64,000 nt of DNA, taken from assembly GCA_012295275.1 (NCBI GenBank), contig CM022673.1, positions 52,501 through 116,500 of the forward strand, read 5' to 3'. The position numbers were made by a program, and so were the translations under genes. Origin of the DNA: Chrysomallon squamiferum (lineage: Eukaryota; Mollusca; Gastropoda; Neomphalida; Peltospiridae). The notes below the pieces were generated by a model that saw nothing but the letters and a program-made list of their open reading frames with translations, was not told where the DNA came from and made no database searches. This document shows, piece by piece, positions 14,701 through 26,597 of this stretch (the first letter of the stretch is position 1; the number at the start of each line of letters is the position of its first letter).

Positions 14701-17377
14701 TCTCAATTTCTCACAATTTGTTTTTACATCAGCACATACATATGCATTTCATAGTTTCATGACAAATGTGACAAAAACTATATGCCTAAAAAGATAAAGA
14801 CATTATATATAATAACAGCATATTCAGTATTCATATTAAGGCGTTATTTAAATCGAAAATATCAATTTACAAAATAGTGATGCAACCAGAAGGTGAGAAT
14901 ACAGAAGGAATGTTCAATAATATTTAACATGTAAAATTGTTTTAATAAAAGTTAGGAATTACCTTTTCAAGCAGAGTGATGACATCATCATGATTTCGAC
15001 AATAAGGTGCATAAGTATTTTTCATGTCCTCAGCAAAACTGACAAAGTGAGTACCTGAAGAACAAAACAAGAAAATTAATCACCCTGAAAACTAATATAC
15101 TGTCCAGTTTATAGATTTACATCTGCAACAATACTTGACCATGTGAAATATATTCTGAGTTACAAAAATAATACTCCCTCTGAAAATTAAACTCTGTATT
15201 TATTTTTAGCAGTTTTGACAATTTTAAGCTGTGTCTGTTGCAAAAGAAAACATAATGTTCTAAAGCAATTAAATACTTTACTTATGATTTTTTAATACAT
15301 TTTGTTAACTTTTTTAACTTGGTAGATTAGGAACATTTTATATATCTATACATTGTATAACCTACCTGTAAAAAATTATTTTTAGAAAATTTCTGAAATT
15401 TTTATTTTTATCTTGTACTGTGATGCTTATTTTGTAAATGAAGAATATCAAAATGACTGAAACTTTATTTTAACAAAAACCAGCAGACTTTCATCAGATG
15501 AGGTACCTCAAAAGTAAACATATAAACAAAAAGATAAGATACCAATGATCTGCTCCTCAAAAGGTTTCCCATTCACTGCTCCTTCTAGCACTGTGAGTAA
15601 CTTCTGAGAAACATCAGCTATCTCCTCCATGTTTCCCATCACCATCTCCATGTCTAAGTGCGGAGCCTGGTAAACAGTGTAAAATATTTTAAAATAAAAT
15701 AAATTCTTATTTCCATTAACCATAGGCGTTTACTATTTTAGGAAACCTCTTTCAATGTTTTACAGTCATATACACAAAACTTAACTTATATGCTATACAG
15801 ATGAAAACAGATACATGAACAGACCTATCTATTTGACAGCTGTCAACATATAAGAATAATGAATTATAAAACAAGAAATCCTTTTGGTTTTTCCACTAAT
15901 ACACACGGTTTTAAATATTTCCCAGAATTGTTATGGTAACAAATATATGTCATTTCATAAGGAAGCACTTTTAAAATGCTAACACAATGAATGTCTTCAT
16001 GCAGTTATAAAAAGTCAAATAATAAGGACACACTCATTTTGATGGAATCAATCTGAAACTTGTATGAATGCATGTATCAGTATTATAGAGTCAGTTATTC
16101 CACTGCATTCATATCTGTGTAATATCCAGACTATTAAAATAGTATTATGTATATATGTAGGAGATATGTATACACACACACACACACACATATATAAAGA
16201 AATACCTTTTCAGATGACTCTCCTAGAAAAGTCTCCAGACAAAGCTGAAGATCATGTAAGTAATCTTTCTCTGTGTTTATCAGTTCCTGGATCACTTTAA
16301 TTCTTTTCTCTCTTCGTTTTTCCTTTCGTTCTTCCTGATGTTTCATCTCCTCCTCCCTCTGCCTCTTCTCCTCCTCAGCCTTCTTCTGTCTCAGCTGCTC
16401 TGCCAGTGCTTTCTTTTCCTCCACAGGACTCAGCTGGTACAAGTTTTCTGTTAAATACATTAAAAGATTTAGTAGATCTGATCTGAAAATCAAGATATTT
16501 TAATCAAGATAAAAATGCAATAAAAACTAATACAAAATTAAAATAAAAAAATAATAATAATAAAAAAAAACATTACAACTCTAATAAAACTATTTTTTTT
16601 TTTCAAATTTGCAGTATATTTCAGTATGATGAAAAATGTAATAAATAAAATAAATAAATAAAACAGACTCCTTAATTATAAAATTTGTTCATACCCGAAA
16701 CTAAAAAAAATAATTCTTGTTGCCAAACAAAATAACAAACCTGTGGAACAAAACCTAGCTTACAAAGTTATTTTACCTTTTAACCTGACTAACTCATCAC
16801 TAAGACCCCGAACATTGGCTTTACAGTCCTCTAGATTTTCATCAATTTCTTCTCTCTCCATCTCAGAGGCCAGACTCAACTTTGTTTTCAGTTCTATGCA
16901 TGATTTCTCATATTGCTGATAAACAGAAAATCACAAATACAGTTGAAGTTCCTTTTAATCTCTCAAAGTACTTTTATTTTATTTTTTTTTCAAATATTTT
17001 ATGTTTCATTTTCACAACATAATTTAACTAATATGACAGTTTAAAATGTAATTCAGAAATTCTTAAACAAACCATATTTTTAACTTAACTACAATTTCAT
17101 GTCCATGACAAAGTTTTTTCCATGTTTGTTAACTGTCTGTAAAGCAGTTTGAGAAAGGAAAACGGTGAAACAGGAAATGTTAATATTTGGCCAGGTTGTT
17201 TTTAAAAATATATATTTTAAAAAAAAACTGAGAAAAAGAAAAAAGTAGAAAAGAACAAAAGTTTTCTAAACTGTAATCAATAAAAGGTTTACTTTAAGAT
17301 TTTTTTTATTAACATATTTTCAGAAATTTTGTAAAAAGTTTAAAACAAACTTGAAACAACAGGACACTAATACAATA

Positions 17378-17421
<44 letters not shown>

Positions 17422-20023
17422 TTTTTTTTCTTTTTTTTTTCAATAAATTTTTGTTTTGTTTTTTATATTATACTTATAGTAACAGTGTTATTTTAATGGT
17501 AATGGTTTTCACCTCCTTAATATAATAATTCAGATGTGGTCAAGCGATTGTTAAGAATCATGTAATTTATTTTATCTATTTGATTCTAATTAACACTCAC
17601 ATTAATTTCTATTGTTGAGAAAAGAAAAAGACATGGAACATACAAACTGTTTACCTGGAGATCTTTTTGTACTTCTTCAATTCTTTTCTTTAAATCTGCT
17701 ATGACTTCAAAGTTAGCATTTTCTTCATTATCTGAAACATCAAACAATATAAAAATGTCAACAAAGCAGTGCTTAATGTATATAATGTTTTTTATTTTAA
17801 TAAGCTAACTGCAATAATGCACCTATTATAATTTAAAAAAAAAAAGTTTTTTGTTCATTTTAAATTCAAAAGAGCTAATGACCTGAATAATATGAATGGA
17901 ATACTAAACTGACAAGTCATATATTTCTGCCCATAAACAAATTTATTTTAATCCTTTATTTTTGATATCAAAACTATAGCAATATTTTAATAGTGACTTC
18001 TTTTTTTATCATAATTATGAGGTGTCGCAGTCATTTTGCAAAAGGATAATATTGAGAAATTCTACATACATGCGTTTGTTGACTGTGGCATGCATGTTTT
18101 ATGTTGTATGTCATGTATGAATGAGGTGTTTGTGGATTGTGCTGTGTTTTTATGTTGTGTTTTACATATGATATATGTTTTAAATGATAAATGGTGTGTG
18201 TAAAGTATAAGAATGGATTTATGTTATTGATAACAAATGTACCAAAACTATAGGGTCATTCTGTGTCAAATCACCCAATGGGTTAAACCCGACCATCTCA
18301 GATTTTTATCAAACTTGGTATACTTGTTGACTGGGATCCCACAGTACCAAATCTGAAATTTTAGCCCAATCAGATCAGTGGTGTGGGAGATAAGGCCCAA
18401 ATGAATTGAAGGAGGAAATAATCCAATTTTATGAAAGTGATGAGAACAGTAGAATATGTCCGGGAATGAAGGATATAGTGAGCATTTGAAACAGATGGTG
18501 AGAAGGTTAAGCATCAGAAACACCTAGTTCTCTCAAATTTATGTGAACTTTATGCATACATGTAGGCCTACAATGTCTTACTCGATGATCAAGAAAGATG
18601 TGATTCCTAGCATCCAGAATTGATCATTCAGGTTTTAGTTAATCAGATGTTAATGGCTGAAAAGGTGTTATTTTCATGTATGTGCATTTTTTAAATCTAT
18701 ATTGTGGCTAAACAAAAAATATTACACCCAGGAAACTTTTATATGTTTTAGTTAACATGTGGGAGATTAAATTTCAATAAATGTCATCTCAAGGTCACTT
18801 GATCCACACGGTCAATTTCAAGGTCATAGCAAAGGTCAAAAGGTGAATGTACCCCAATATTTTCCAAACTGAACAAAAATGGCAGATTTGGAATCCTTGT
18901 CATATTGCCTTTTCAACAATACCAATTTTATGAAGATTGGCCCAGTAGTTCCTGAGATATGAGGGTTCAAAGGTTGGTGGTCACGCCCATTTTTGTCAAA
19001 AATCTCAAAATTCGTTGGGCCATATCTCCCACACCACTGGTCCAATTGGGCTAAAATTTCAGATTTAGTGCTGTGGGATCCCAGTTAACAAATTTTATAA
19101 AAAATCTGAGATGGTCGGGTTTAATTTCTTCTTTTTTTGGGGTGATTTGACATGGAATGACCCTATACAACTATGTTGTCAAGAGCATATTATATCATTA
19201 TCCTTATGTTTGTTTCAGACATAATAAACAATATAATATAAAAAAATAAAATAAAAATTTAAATTTAAAAACATATGTTGCAAAGAAAAGATACAATCCC
19301 CAAAAAAAAAAAAAAGAAAAGAAAAAGTTTCATTTTATAAACAATTTCATTATTAATTAAAATCCACTAAAATATTTATACTGAACATGTTTCTTGTGGT
19401 TCATCCATGACTTCCTTATTAAATACACTAAACAAGATATTCATACACTATATATAAATCATACAGAATATTGGTTCTTACACTGCAAAATTTATATATA
19501 GAAATTCCATTATTATGCTGTTGACCTAAATAAATGACAATTTTCCAATGTTTACAACACTGTCTGATAAAAACTAACCATTTAATCTGTACTCTCTCCT
19601 CAGTTTATGTAACAGTAAAATTCTTGAATTAATATACAGGTATTTAATGGCATAAATATTTCTGGACCTTCAAATGTAATCAAATTACAAATTTACTTAC
19701 CAATTTATAAATATATACATTCTACTGTTCTGTTTTCACTGACAATATTAATATGGCAGTATACCAGTAATTAGTGCAGCAGAGATATAGTTGTCATAGC
19801 AACTATTATCATAGTTTTACACAAAATGCTGACAAAACATATATATATGTATCACACAATATGACATATTAGTATCAAAAATAGTTTGACCTTAGTATAA
19901 AAAATGTGTAATTTATTACCAATATATTTTGACTATATATATATAATACAGTTTAAGCCTATTAACAGATTTTAAATTGAATATTACTTGATTTAATTAC
20001 CAATATATACATGTGTGCATGAA

Positions 20024-20057
<34 letters not shown>

Positions 20058-20160
20058 CGTGTATATATATATATACATCCATAATATATACACATACACA
20101 CACATGTATATATATATATATATACATATTATCCACACACATATATAGAAAGAAAGAGAG

Positions 20161-20254
<94 letters not shown>

Positions 20255-23200
20255 ATAAAATGGCAACTTAACATTTACTAAAAGAACTGGAATTTCTTGG
20301 AAACATAAACATCCACAAAAATAAAAAAAACTATTAAGTTCAGACACAGTTCTTAGATGTAATGATATGTACAGTAAAAAGAACAGAACCATAAATGTCA
20401 TTATATTTAATCTATGCATTAGTATTTAAAACATTTACTAACATATAAAATTCATAAAATGTAACTGCACAAAGTGTTATGGATGCACTAACCTTGTCAG
20501 GGTGAAAATTTGATCAATCCAGATAACAACACAAATAATTTTGAAAACCAGTTGATCTTTGTCTCCAAATTCTAATAGCCAAAAGGAATGTTCTTATCTC
20601 ACTTAATGTCCTTACATACATGTTAGGGTTGTTTTTTCAGTTTAACTCTCTATGCTGAACTATTAAAATATTCCACAGGTATCAATGAATCAAGTCAGAC
20701 TGACCCATTTTTAAACACACATCTTCAGGTTAACACTAATGGTATGTTGCTACACTGAACTCATACCTGGATCACAGTTGTACTGTTACACGTAAATACA
20801 TAATGTATTGTAATAATACAAACATCTACCTAATTACTGTATAATACCAGAATTATTCACAGTACTGTAATGCCTGTCAGGTTACTGGAGAAAAATGTTA
20901 ATTATCACCAGATACCAGAGAACTACAGAAATCAATAATGGTATTTATCCACTTGATGTACAAAGACCCAAAACTGATATAGTACAGCAAACAATTTCCT
21001 TCAAAGAATACACTGCTGTTTTTAATGGCATTCACCCATGCAAAACATCTGAACCCACATTTTATCTACAACAGTCATGGATCACTTTTATGAACAGAGT
21101 TATAATACTCAGAATAAGCATAATAATAAAATGTGAATTAGAAAAAAATATGTTTACCTGTTATTAGTACATAAATTAGAAAAAAACATATTTACCTGTA
21201 ATCAGTACATAAAAGATAGATTTATTCATTTTTGTTGTTTCTTTTAAGTGCTTTGATAAGAAGCGAAGTATTTAGGTCTCGTTATCAGTCAAGAAACCAG
21301 GATTTCCCTTTTAGTTCAGGTAAATCAAATTATTTTCTGTTTCATATTTCAATTGGAACATAGTCATTTCAGGGTTTAATTAATTTTAGAAACATCTAAT
21401 GCCCACAGGAGATATGAAATACCAATAAAAAACAGGGTTTTTTTAAAAATATATAATGTCATCTGTCTTGTAATATTTTATGTCACTGTTACTTTATGTC
21501 AAATAAAAAGGTATCTTGGATTATTTTAAGTTTCATTTCAGTTGACCACTGTTAGAAAAGGGTAATTTTATAAATATAAAGATAAAAATAATTTTTATTT
21601 TATTTTTATTTTTTAAATCGCAAAAAAAAAGCATGATCTGTCATAAATATTTCATATCATAATTGTAATAAAAAATAATAATAATAATTAATATATAAAA
21701 AACAAAAAAATCATTGATATATAATTTATTTATTTTTACTTCCCATTTGTGTACCTGTTATATCTACTTAGAGTGCATATTTGTCACCTTTTCATTTATT
21801 ATGATTTTCTTTTAATCATTTAAAAAAGAAAGAATATGAATAATTATTTCTGCAATATGCATAACATATATATCTGATGTATATTAAATCTGCATTTAAG
21901 TTAAATGAGGAAATAAAACCAAGAACAGCAGCAATAATCCTTTAAAACATCTAAATTACATTAAAAGATGTTTGTATCAAAGTTACACAACTATGGAATT
22001 ATCAACAACATGGGGTTTTTTTTTACACAAAAATATTTTAAAAAGATAATTTTACTCACTGCACAGAAATATCTGTACATTCATATGTAGATTTATTTTC
22101 TGCTTGAAGATAATTTATGCAGTTAATAAAATAAAGAATGCAGTTGTGCTGTTGAACTGTGGGTTCAGTATAATTTTGATGACACACAGACAAACAGCAG
22201 TAACACTTTAAAAAAAAAAAAAAAAATAAAAAAAAAACATTTCAGATATGATCTAAGTAAGTTTCATGAAGTTCTTTACAAATATTTCAAATTTAGAAAT
22301 AGAATATAACTCAATATGGATATCAAATCATTTTGGTATTATTTTTGGTGGGTGGTGGTGAAGGAGGTGTAGACTTTTGAGTACATCTTTGTCAGCAGTA
22401 AAGTCAAATTTTATAACGGCATACAACCCAGTGAAAAATATGCTCATTCAGTTATGGGCAGTGTTTAATTTTTATTCATTTTTTACAGATTTCATGTATT
22501 AAACTGTTGCTGAGAGGTAGTGGTGTATTTTGCTGAAACAGATGCTTGTCGGATCAAAACTCATTTTAAATCTTACCTTCGTTTTCTGGACTGAAAGACA
22601 TGAGGTCGTTAGTCACTGTTCTGTTAACTGGTCTCGACTGCGGACGACGGGGTGGTGAAGAGGAAGCTGGTCGTGGAGGTGCTGGTGTCCTTGCTGTCAG
22701 TTTTGGTACAGGCGGAGCAGGACGCTGTGGCTGTGGGTGATTAACTTTCACTGGTTGAAGGACAGTCTTTGGAGGCGCAGGTGCAATCTTTGGTCCCGTT
22801 GGTCTTGGTGGTGGGGCTTTTCGTGACGGAGGTAATTTGACTTGATTTTTGTAAGGCTGTCCGAGAGAATTTGACCTTTGAACAGGTACTCGTGGTGGAC
22901 ATCGCAGCACTGCACTGCATGACAACACACCACCTGTAACAAGCTTAGTTTCGTGAACCTCATCGTTCTCGAATGCATCATTTATGAAAGAAGTGTTTTG
23001 ATTTATCCCTGTGTTTGATGTGGTGTTCTTGTTTTCCTCAACCTCCAACACTGGTGCACTTTTTTTTGTGCTGCTTGTTGATATGTTTACTGTTGATTCA
23101 GCAGCATCAAATGAAACCCAATTTGATTTTCCCTCTGATGATGTACTATTATTAGGAACAAGTGAGCCTAAGTTTTGATCAAACTCAGAAAGCACCGATG

Positions 23201-25599
23201 CTTCAACACAAGTATCCGATTTCCAACATGTACCATTTTTCCCAGAGGCATCATTACTTTTCTGACTTGAATGTCGTGATCTGCTTTCAGCTTTTGCTAT
23301 CTGCAACTGGTCTTCAATCAAAGAATTCAGTGATTTAGAAGAATTGATGCCAGTGAAGGTTTTATGTTCAGTAGGAGATGCAACTTGACTTACATTAATA
23401 CTGTTTGATGATTCTGGAGGCTGCACTGCAAAAACATTTGGTTTGGCTTTTATCACAGGTTTTGGAGCTAGTTTTGGTTTGGCTGCAGGTTTAGGTTTCA
23501 ATTTAGGCTTCTCTCCTGCAGAATATTTGGTTGCAGTTATCACATCACCATGAGCATTTCCAGCATTGTTATCACATATATTATTATCCACCTGGTGGTT
23601 CTGACTTACATCCTTTGCTAATTTTACATCAGACTCTGGAAAACATTTTCAAAGCATCCACACTTCTGGATTCATCCACAGAAGCTGATGAGCCTGAGTC
23701 TTTTCTACCAGGCCTTAATGCTATAGAAAAATCGTGCTTTTCATCTGGTACATGTGGTGGTCCTTCTCCTATTACTTCGATGTGATTTAGTGGAACTATG
23801 CCAATTCGGCCTTGGTCATCCTGTGCTCTGATCCAGTTAGGATCTAATTCCTGCAAGATAGTGACTGTGTCTCCTTCCTTGACACTCAAATCACCGTCAA
23901 CTTGAGAGTTAAAATTATGCAACACTAGACCAAATTTTTCTTGTCCCCTAGAAGCAGACTCTGGAAGAGATGAGACATTGGATGAAGTACTCCCAGTCTG
24001 ACAACTGCTGGAGTCAGAATCACTTGCTGCAGTGGCACTGGCAGTCCCAGTATCCAACACAGTGCTCTTAACACCAATAAGACTTCAGTGGTATGTGATT
24101 ATCATTTGCCTCTGCAGTACCCACTGGAACTGACTTTGTGCATGTTGAAGATAATGATTCATGAGTCTGTTCATGTTTGTTATTCACTTTTAAATCTGTT
24201 GCTTCTTGAAGAACAGATACAAGTTTATCTGTGTCAATAGTTTCATTGTGGTTATAAGCATATGGACAATCCACTATAATCTCAACATATGCAGCTGGGA
24301 AGAGACCTATTTTGCCATCTGCTTCACCTTCAATCCAGTCTGGATCAACATGCTGGATCAGTGTCACAATATCATTTTCTACAAAAGACAATTCATCCTC
24401 ATTCTGACCCACAAATGGGTACAGTGTTCGAGCGTATGGTGTGACCTCTTCATCATGAGAACGTGTATTTTCACTTGTATAAGACAAGCTTCTTGAATGA
24501 GACAAGCTGTCACTTTTATCAGTCTGTAAGACACTTGGGGGTTCAGTGGGTTTGACTGGTGATGAATGACCAGCACTGATCACCGAGCTATCAGTACCAC
24601 TTTCTAAAATATCAACACATACAGAGGACACAAGACCCTCTTTGTTACCACACTGACCAAGAAACCAGTCAGAGTCTATCACTTCTTTTATAGTTATGAA
24701 ATCACCTTTCCTGAAGCCTAGTTCACCATCTATCTGTGGAGTCACATCTACAAGAGCTCTTGCCAGCAAGGGCTCTGATATGGACATTGGTGGAGAAGAG
24801 TTTTCTGTTGTGCATGATGTCTGAGTGTTGGAACGAAAGGATTTCCTCCTGGGCTCTGCATCAAGAAAGAGTTCTCTAACACAGGTCAAGGGAAATATTC
24901 CTGTGTTTGATCCAATTTCACCTTGCCACCAGTTTTCATCAAGCTGTTTAATACCCAAAATAATAGCTCCTGTAAAATATAAATGTTAAAATATAGGCAT
25001 ATATTACACCAGAAAAGAAAAAAAAAAAAACATGATAATTTTTAAACCCCAAAATTGAAATCAAAAATGTGTTATTAAAACTGTTCATGAAATTTTTTAT
25101 AAACAAAATCAAAAGTGTTTTCTTAAAGCTTTTTTCTCAATTAATATTCCATGATATTAACCTATCATGTTCTGAAATGAGAAACTTAAAAGACAAGACA
25201 GAAAATAACTTAAAGACCAGGGATCACATGATTTCTAAATGTAACACCCATCATAATTACTGTCTTGTGCATTTGATATTAGCAGAACACAGACTCAAAA
25301 GATACACAGAAGAAGTAAAACAAACCTGTGTTCAAAGCTAAATCTCCAGCTTGTTCTGCTGGAAATTCATCAATTGCAGTGAATAGTTTCTGGCCAGGCA
25401 GGACTCTGGGCAGTGAGATGCTCTCCACAAAGTTGGTGGGAAAGTTGCCCTCAAAGCCATCTAGCTGACCACAGAGCCAGTTGTCATCGACAACACTGGT
25501 GACCTTTATGACATCACCTGCTCTCAGAGTTATCTCACCCTTCTCATTTGTGTCAAAGTCATGTAATGCTCTCACATATTGTCCTATTTTAGGTTTCAT
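8746..25599 (-). CDS. DNMBP: Dynamin-binding protein / Tuba (SH3-DH-BAR-SH3 scaffold and RhoGEF)
   Basis: Coding exons on the minus strand: 25599-25326, 24969-22577, 17731-17655, 16915-16777, 16447-16206, 15666-15543, 15054-14963, 14662-14513, 14090-13985, 13506-13376, 13109-13005, 12433-12305, 11785-11642, 11137-10958, 10546-10355, 10036-9835, 9570-9320, 8922-8746. About 1,701 residues if two extra bases in exon 2 are discounted (human about 1,577). Domains: SH3 at about residues 5-63, 67-125, 157-213, 267-324 and, after a frame change, 437-495; proline-rich PxxP region to 888; basic coiled coil; DH from about 1015, with VIQELINTEKDYL and the late helix KPVQRILKYPLLL; BAR about 1245-1428; SH3 about 1501-1570 and 1645-1701. 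The ATG lies directly after a TTTCAG acceptor, so the 5' UTR is on another exon. The family is a Cdc42 GEF that binds dynamin and N-WASP/WAVE-type regulators at membranes. Family identity is secure; exon 2 is abnormal (separate entry). Confidence 0.93.
9320..9350 (-). other. DNMBP: Glutamine-rich linker between the two C-terminal SH3 domains
   Basis: The exon at 9570-9320 ends in a CAA/CAG run giving seven glutamines in a proline-glutamine context, between the fifth-type and last SH3 domains. It is coding repeat sequence and may vary in length between alleles. Confidence 0.75.
12651..12865. repeat. 30-bp minisatellite in a DNMBP intron
   Basis: Units beginning CAAATAAATGTACTTTGTTT recur at exactly 30-base spacing at 12651, 12681, 12711 and 12741. 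Three more diverged units run to about 12865. It lies in the intron between the BAR exons 13109-13005 and 12433-12305. Confidence 0.8.
17381..17419. repeat. (CA)n microsatellite
   Basis: About 19 CA units followed by a T-rich tract, in the DNMBP intron between exons 17731-17655 and 16915-16777. Confidence 0.9.
18249..19167. mobile_element. Non-autonomous DNA transposon with long terminal inverted repeats
   Basis: The left end starts TATAGGGTCATTC and the right end, read in reverse complement, starts the same way. Both continue with TGTCAAATCACC. After a short unmatched stretch the arms match again over about 120 bases (left about 18285-18410, right about 19010-19130), including GGGATCCCAC and GTGGTGTGGGAGATA-type motifs. 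Total length is about 919 bases. The ends suggest a TA or TATA target duplication, as in Tc1/mariner-like MITEs. No transposase is present; ORFs inside are short. It sits in the 4.8-kb DNMBP intron (17732-22576). Confidence 0.85.
18792..18838 (+). promoter_or_regulatory. Cluster of three AGGTCA half-sites inside the transposon
   Basis: AGGTCA occurs at 18792-18797, 18821-18826 and 18833-18838. The middle one is extended to TCAAGGTCA (18818-18826), the monomer site of ERR/FTZ-F1-type nuclear receptors. The sites are visible in the sequence; any binding is inference. Confidence 0.3.
20026..20252. repeat. Compound GT/TA/GA/CA microsatellite
   Basis: A GT run (about 20026-20053), alternating TA and CA stretches, a GA run of about 26 units (20167-20219) and a CA run (20222-20252) follow one another in the large DNMBP intron. 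Overlapping ORFs here are artefacts of the repeats. Confidence 0.9.
21137..21210. repeat. Two-copy 37-bp tandem duplication
   Basis: The segment from AATTAGAAAAAAATATGTTT to AGTACATA at 21137 is repeated with few changes at 21174. It is intronic in DNMBP. Confidence 0.7.
22577..24969 (-). other. DNMBP: DNMBP exon 2 with two +1 frame changes
   Basis: On the minus strand, frame 1 runs from 24969 and stops at 24070-24068. Coding continues in a second frame that overlaps it and encodes an SH3 domain, stopping near 23629. A third frame, open from just upstream of that stop, carries the proline-rich region to the donor at 22576. Each switch is +1, so two surplus bases restore the phase expected from the flanking exons (2,393 bases; 2,391 fits). 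The second switch lies next to AAAA and TTTT runs. Sequencing or assembly indels are the simplest explanation. A broken allele, unusual short introns or recoding are less likely. Confidence 0.85.
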
Positions 25600-26505
25600 C
25601 TGAAAGTGTAAAATTTCAGTTAGATTTCTTACCCTTAAATATGGTATGAAAATTGTAAATATCAGACACACATATGTATTTAATTTAGAGAGACAGACAA
25701 AGATAGATAGACAGCACTTTAAATCTGACTGTCGTTGAAACAAAATATATAAAACAATAAAAATCTTTCTTCAGATAAACACAGATTAACAAACAGCAAA
25801 CTCACCAAGTTTACAATTAGATTGATATATATTATCACACAACCATGTTTGTTTTCAAAGTTAATGCATGTGGGAATCTATAATGTGTATGTGTGTAAAC
25901 AACATTCATAAACAACAATTCTATAAACCTACATACCTCCAGTTTGAAGAGAAACAAATTCTCTTGCAAACAAAGTGTTTATTTCTCTGCTTTGTAACTG
26001 TAACCTGTATCCATTATTTTGACCTGTTTCAACACATCACTGATTTTGTTTTGTACAGGGGCAGGGAGAACTGTACTTAAAAACCATTCAACACACCCAC
26101 TTGGAAACTAACTCTAAACTGTCATCTGTAACAAAAGTCCATTTCAAATGCTTTGTCAAATGAAAATGATACCTACTGGCTAATTATTTACAATGTGTCG
26201 CTTAACAGTGAAGCACAGATATGTGCTAGACAAGTATTCAAAAACACAATACATACTGCATAATGTTGTCCACTGCTGTGGCTGAACAAAGGATTCTGCC
26301 ATTTCCCATTCTACATACCTGTATGTATGTATGCTCAATCATTCTATATTTTGTGACAATGATATGAAAACAGTTGGAAACATACAAAGTAGGTGGGTTT
26401 TTTTTTAACTAGGTGTAAAATGTTGTCAAATGATTGTAACTGAGATAAAAGTCAAAAAATGAAAGCCTGAAGTAATAAACATCTACATTTAAACCTAACA
26501 ATAGT

Positions 26506-26528
26506 CAGTATATATATATATATATGCT

Positions 26529-26594
<66 letters not shown>
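26506..26594. repeat. Compound (TA)n-(GT)n-(TA)n microsatellite
   Basis: TA repeats flank a GT-rich core; it lies upstream of the DNMBP start-codon exon. Confidence 0.85.

Positions 26595-26597
<3 letters not shown>

Noticed and set aside
20895-21167. 90-codon ORF in the large DNMBP intron
   Set aside because: No family features, no splice partners, and it runs into a local tandem duplication.
22748-22981. Minus-strand ORF overlapping the proline-rich DNMBP exon, and plus-strand ORFs at 23531-23785 and 24206-24496
   Set aside because: Shadows of the real DNMBP frames; they lack conserved domains.
24060-24068. A true stop that would end DNMBP after four SH3 domains
   Set aside because: An SH3 domain, the proline-rich region and all downstream DH-BAR-SH3 exons continue in compatible phase, so a short protein is not the simplest reading.
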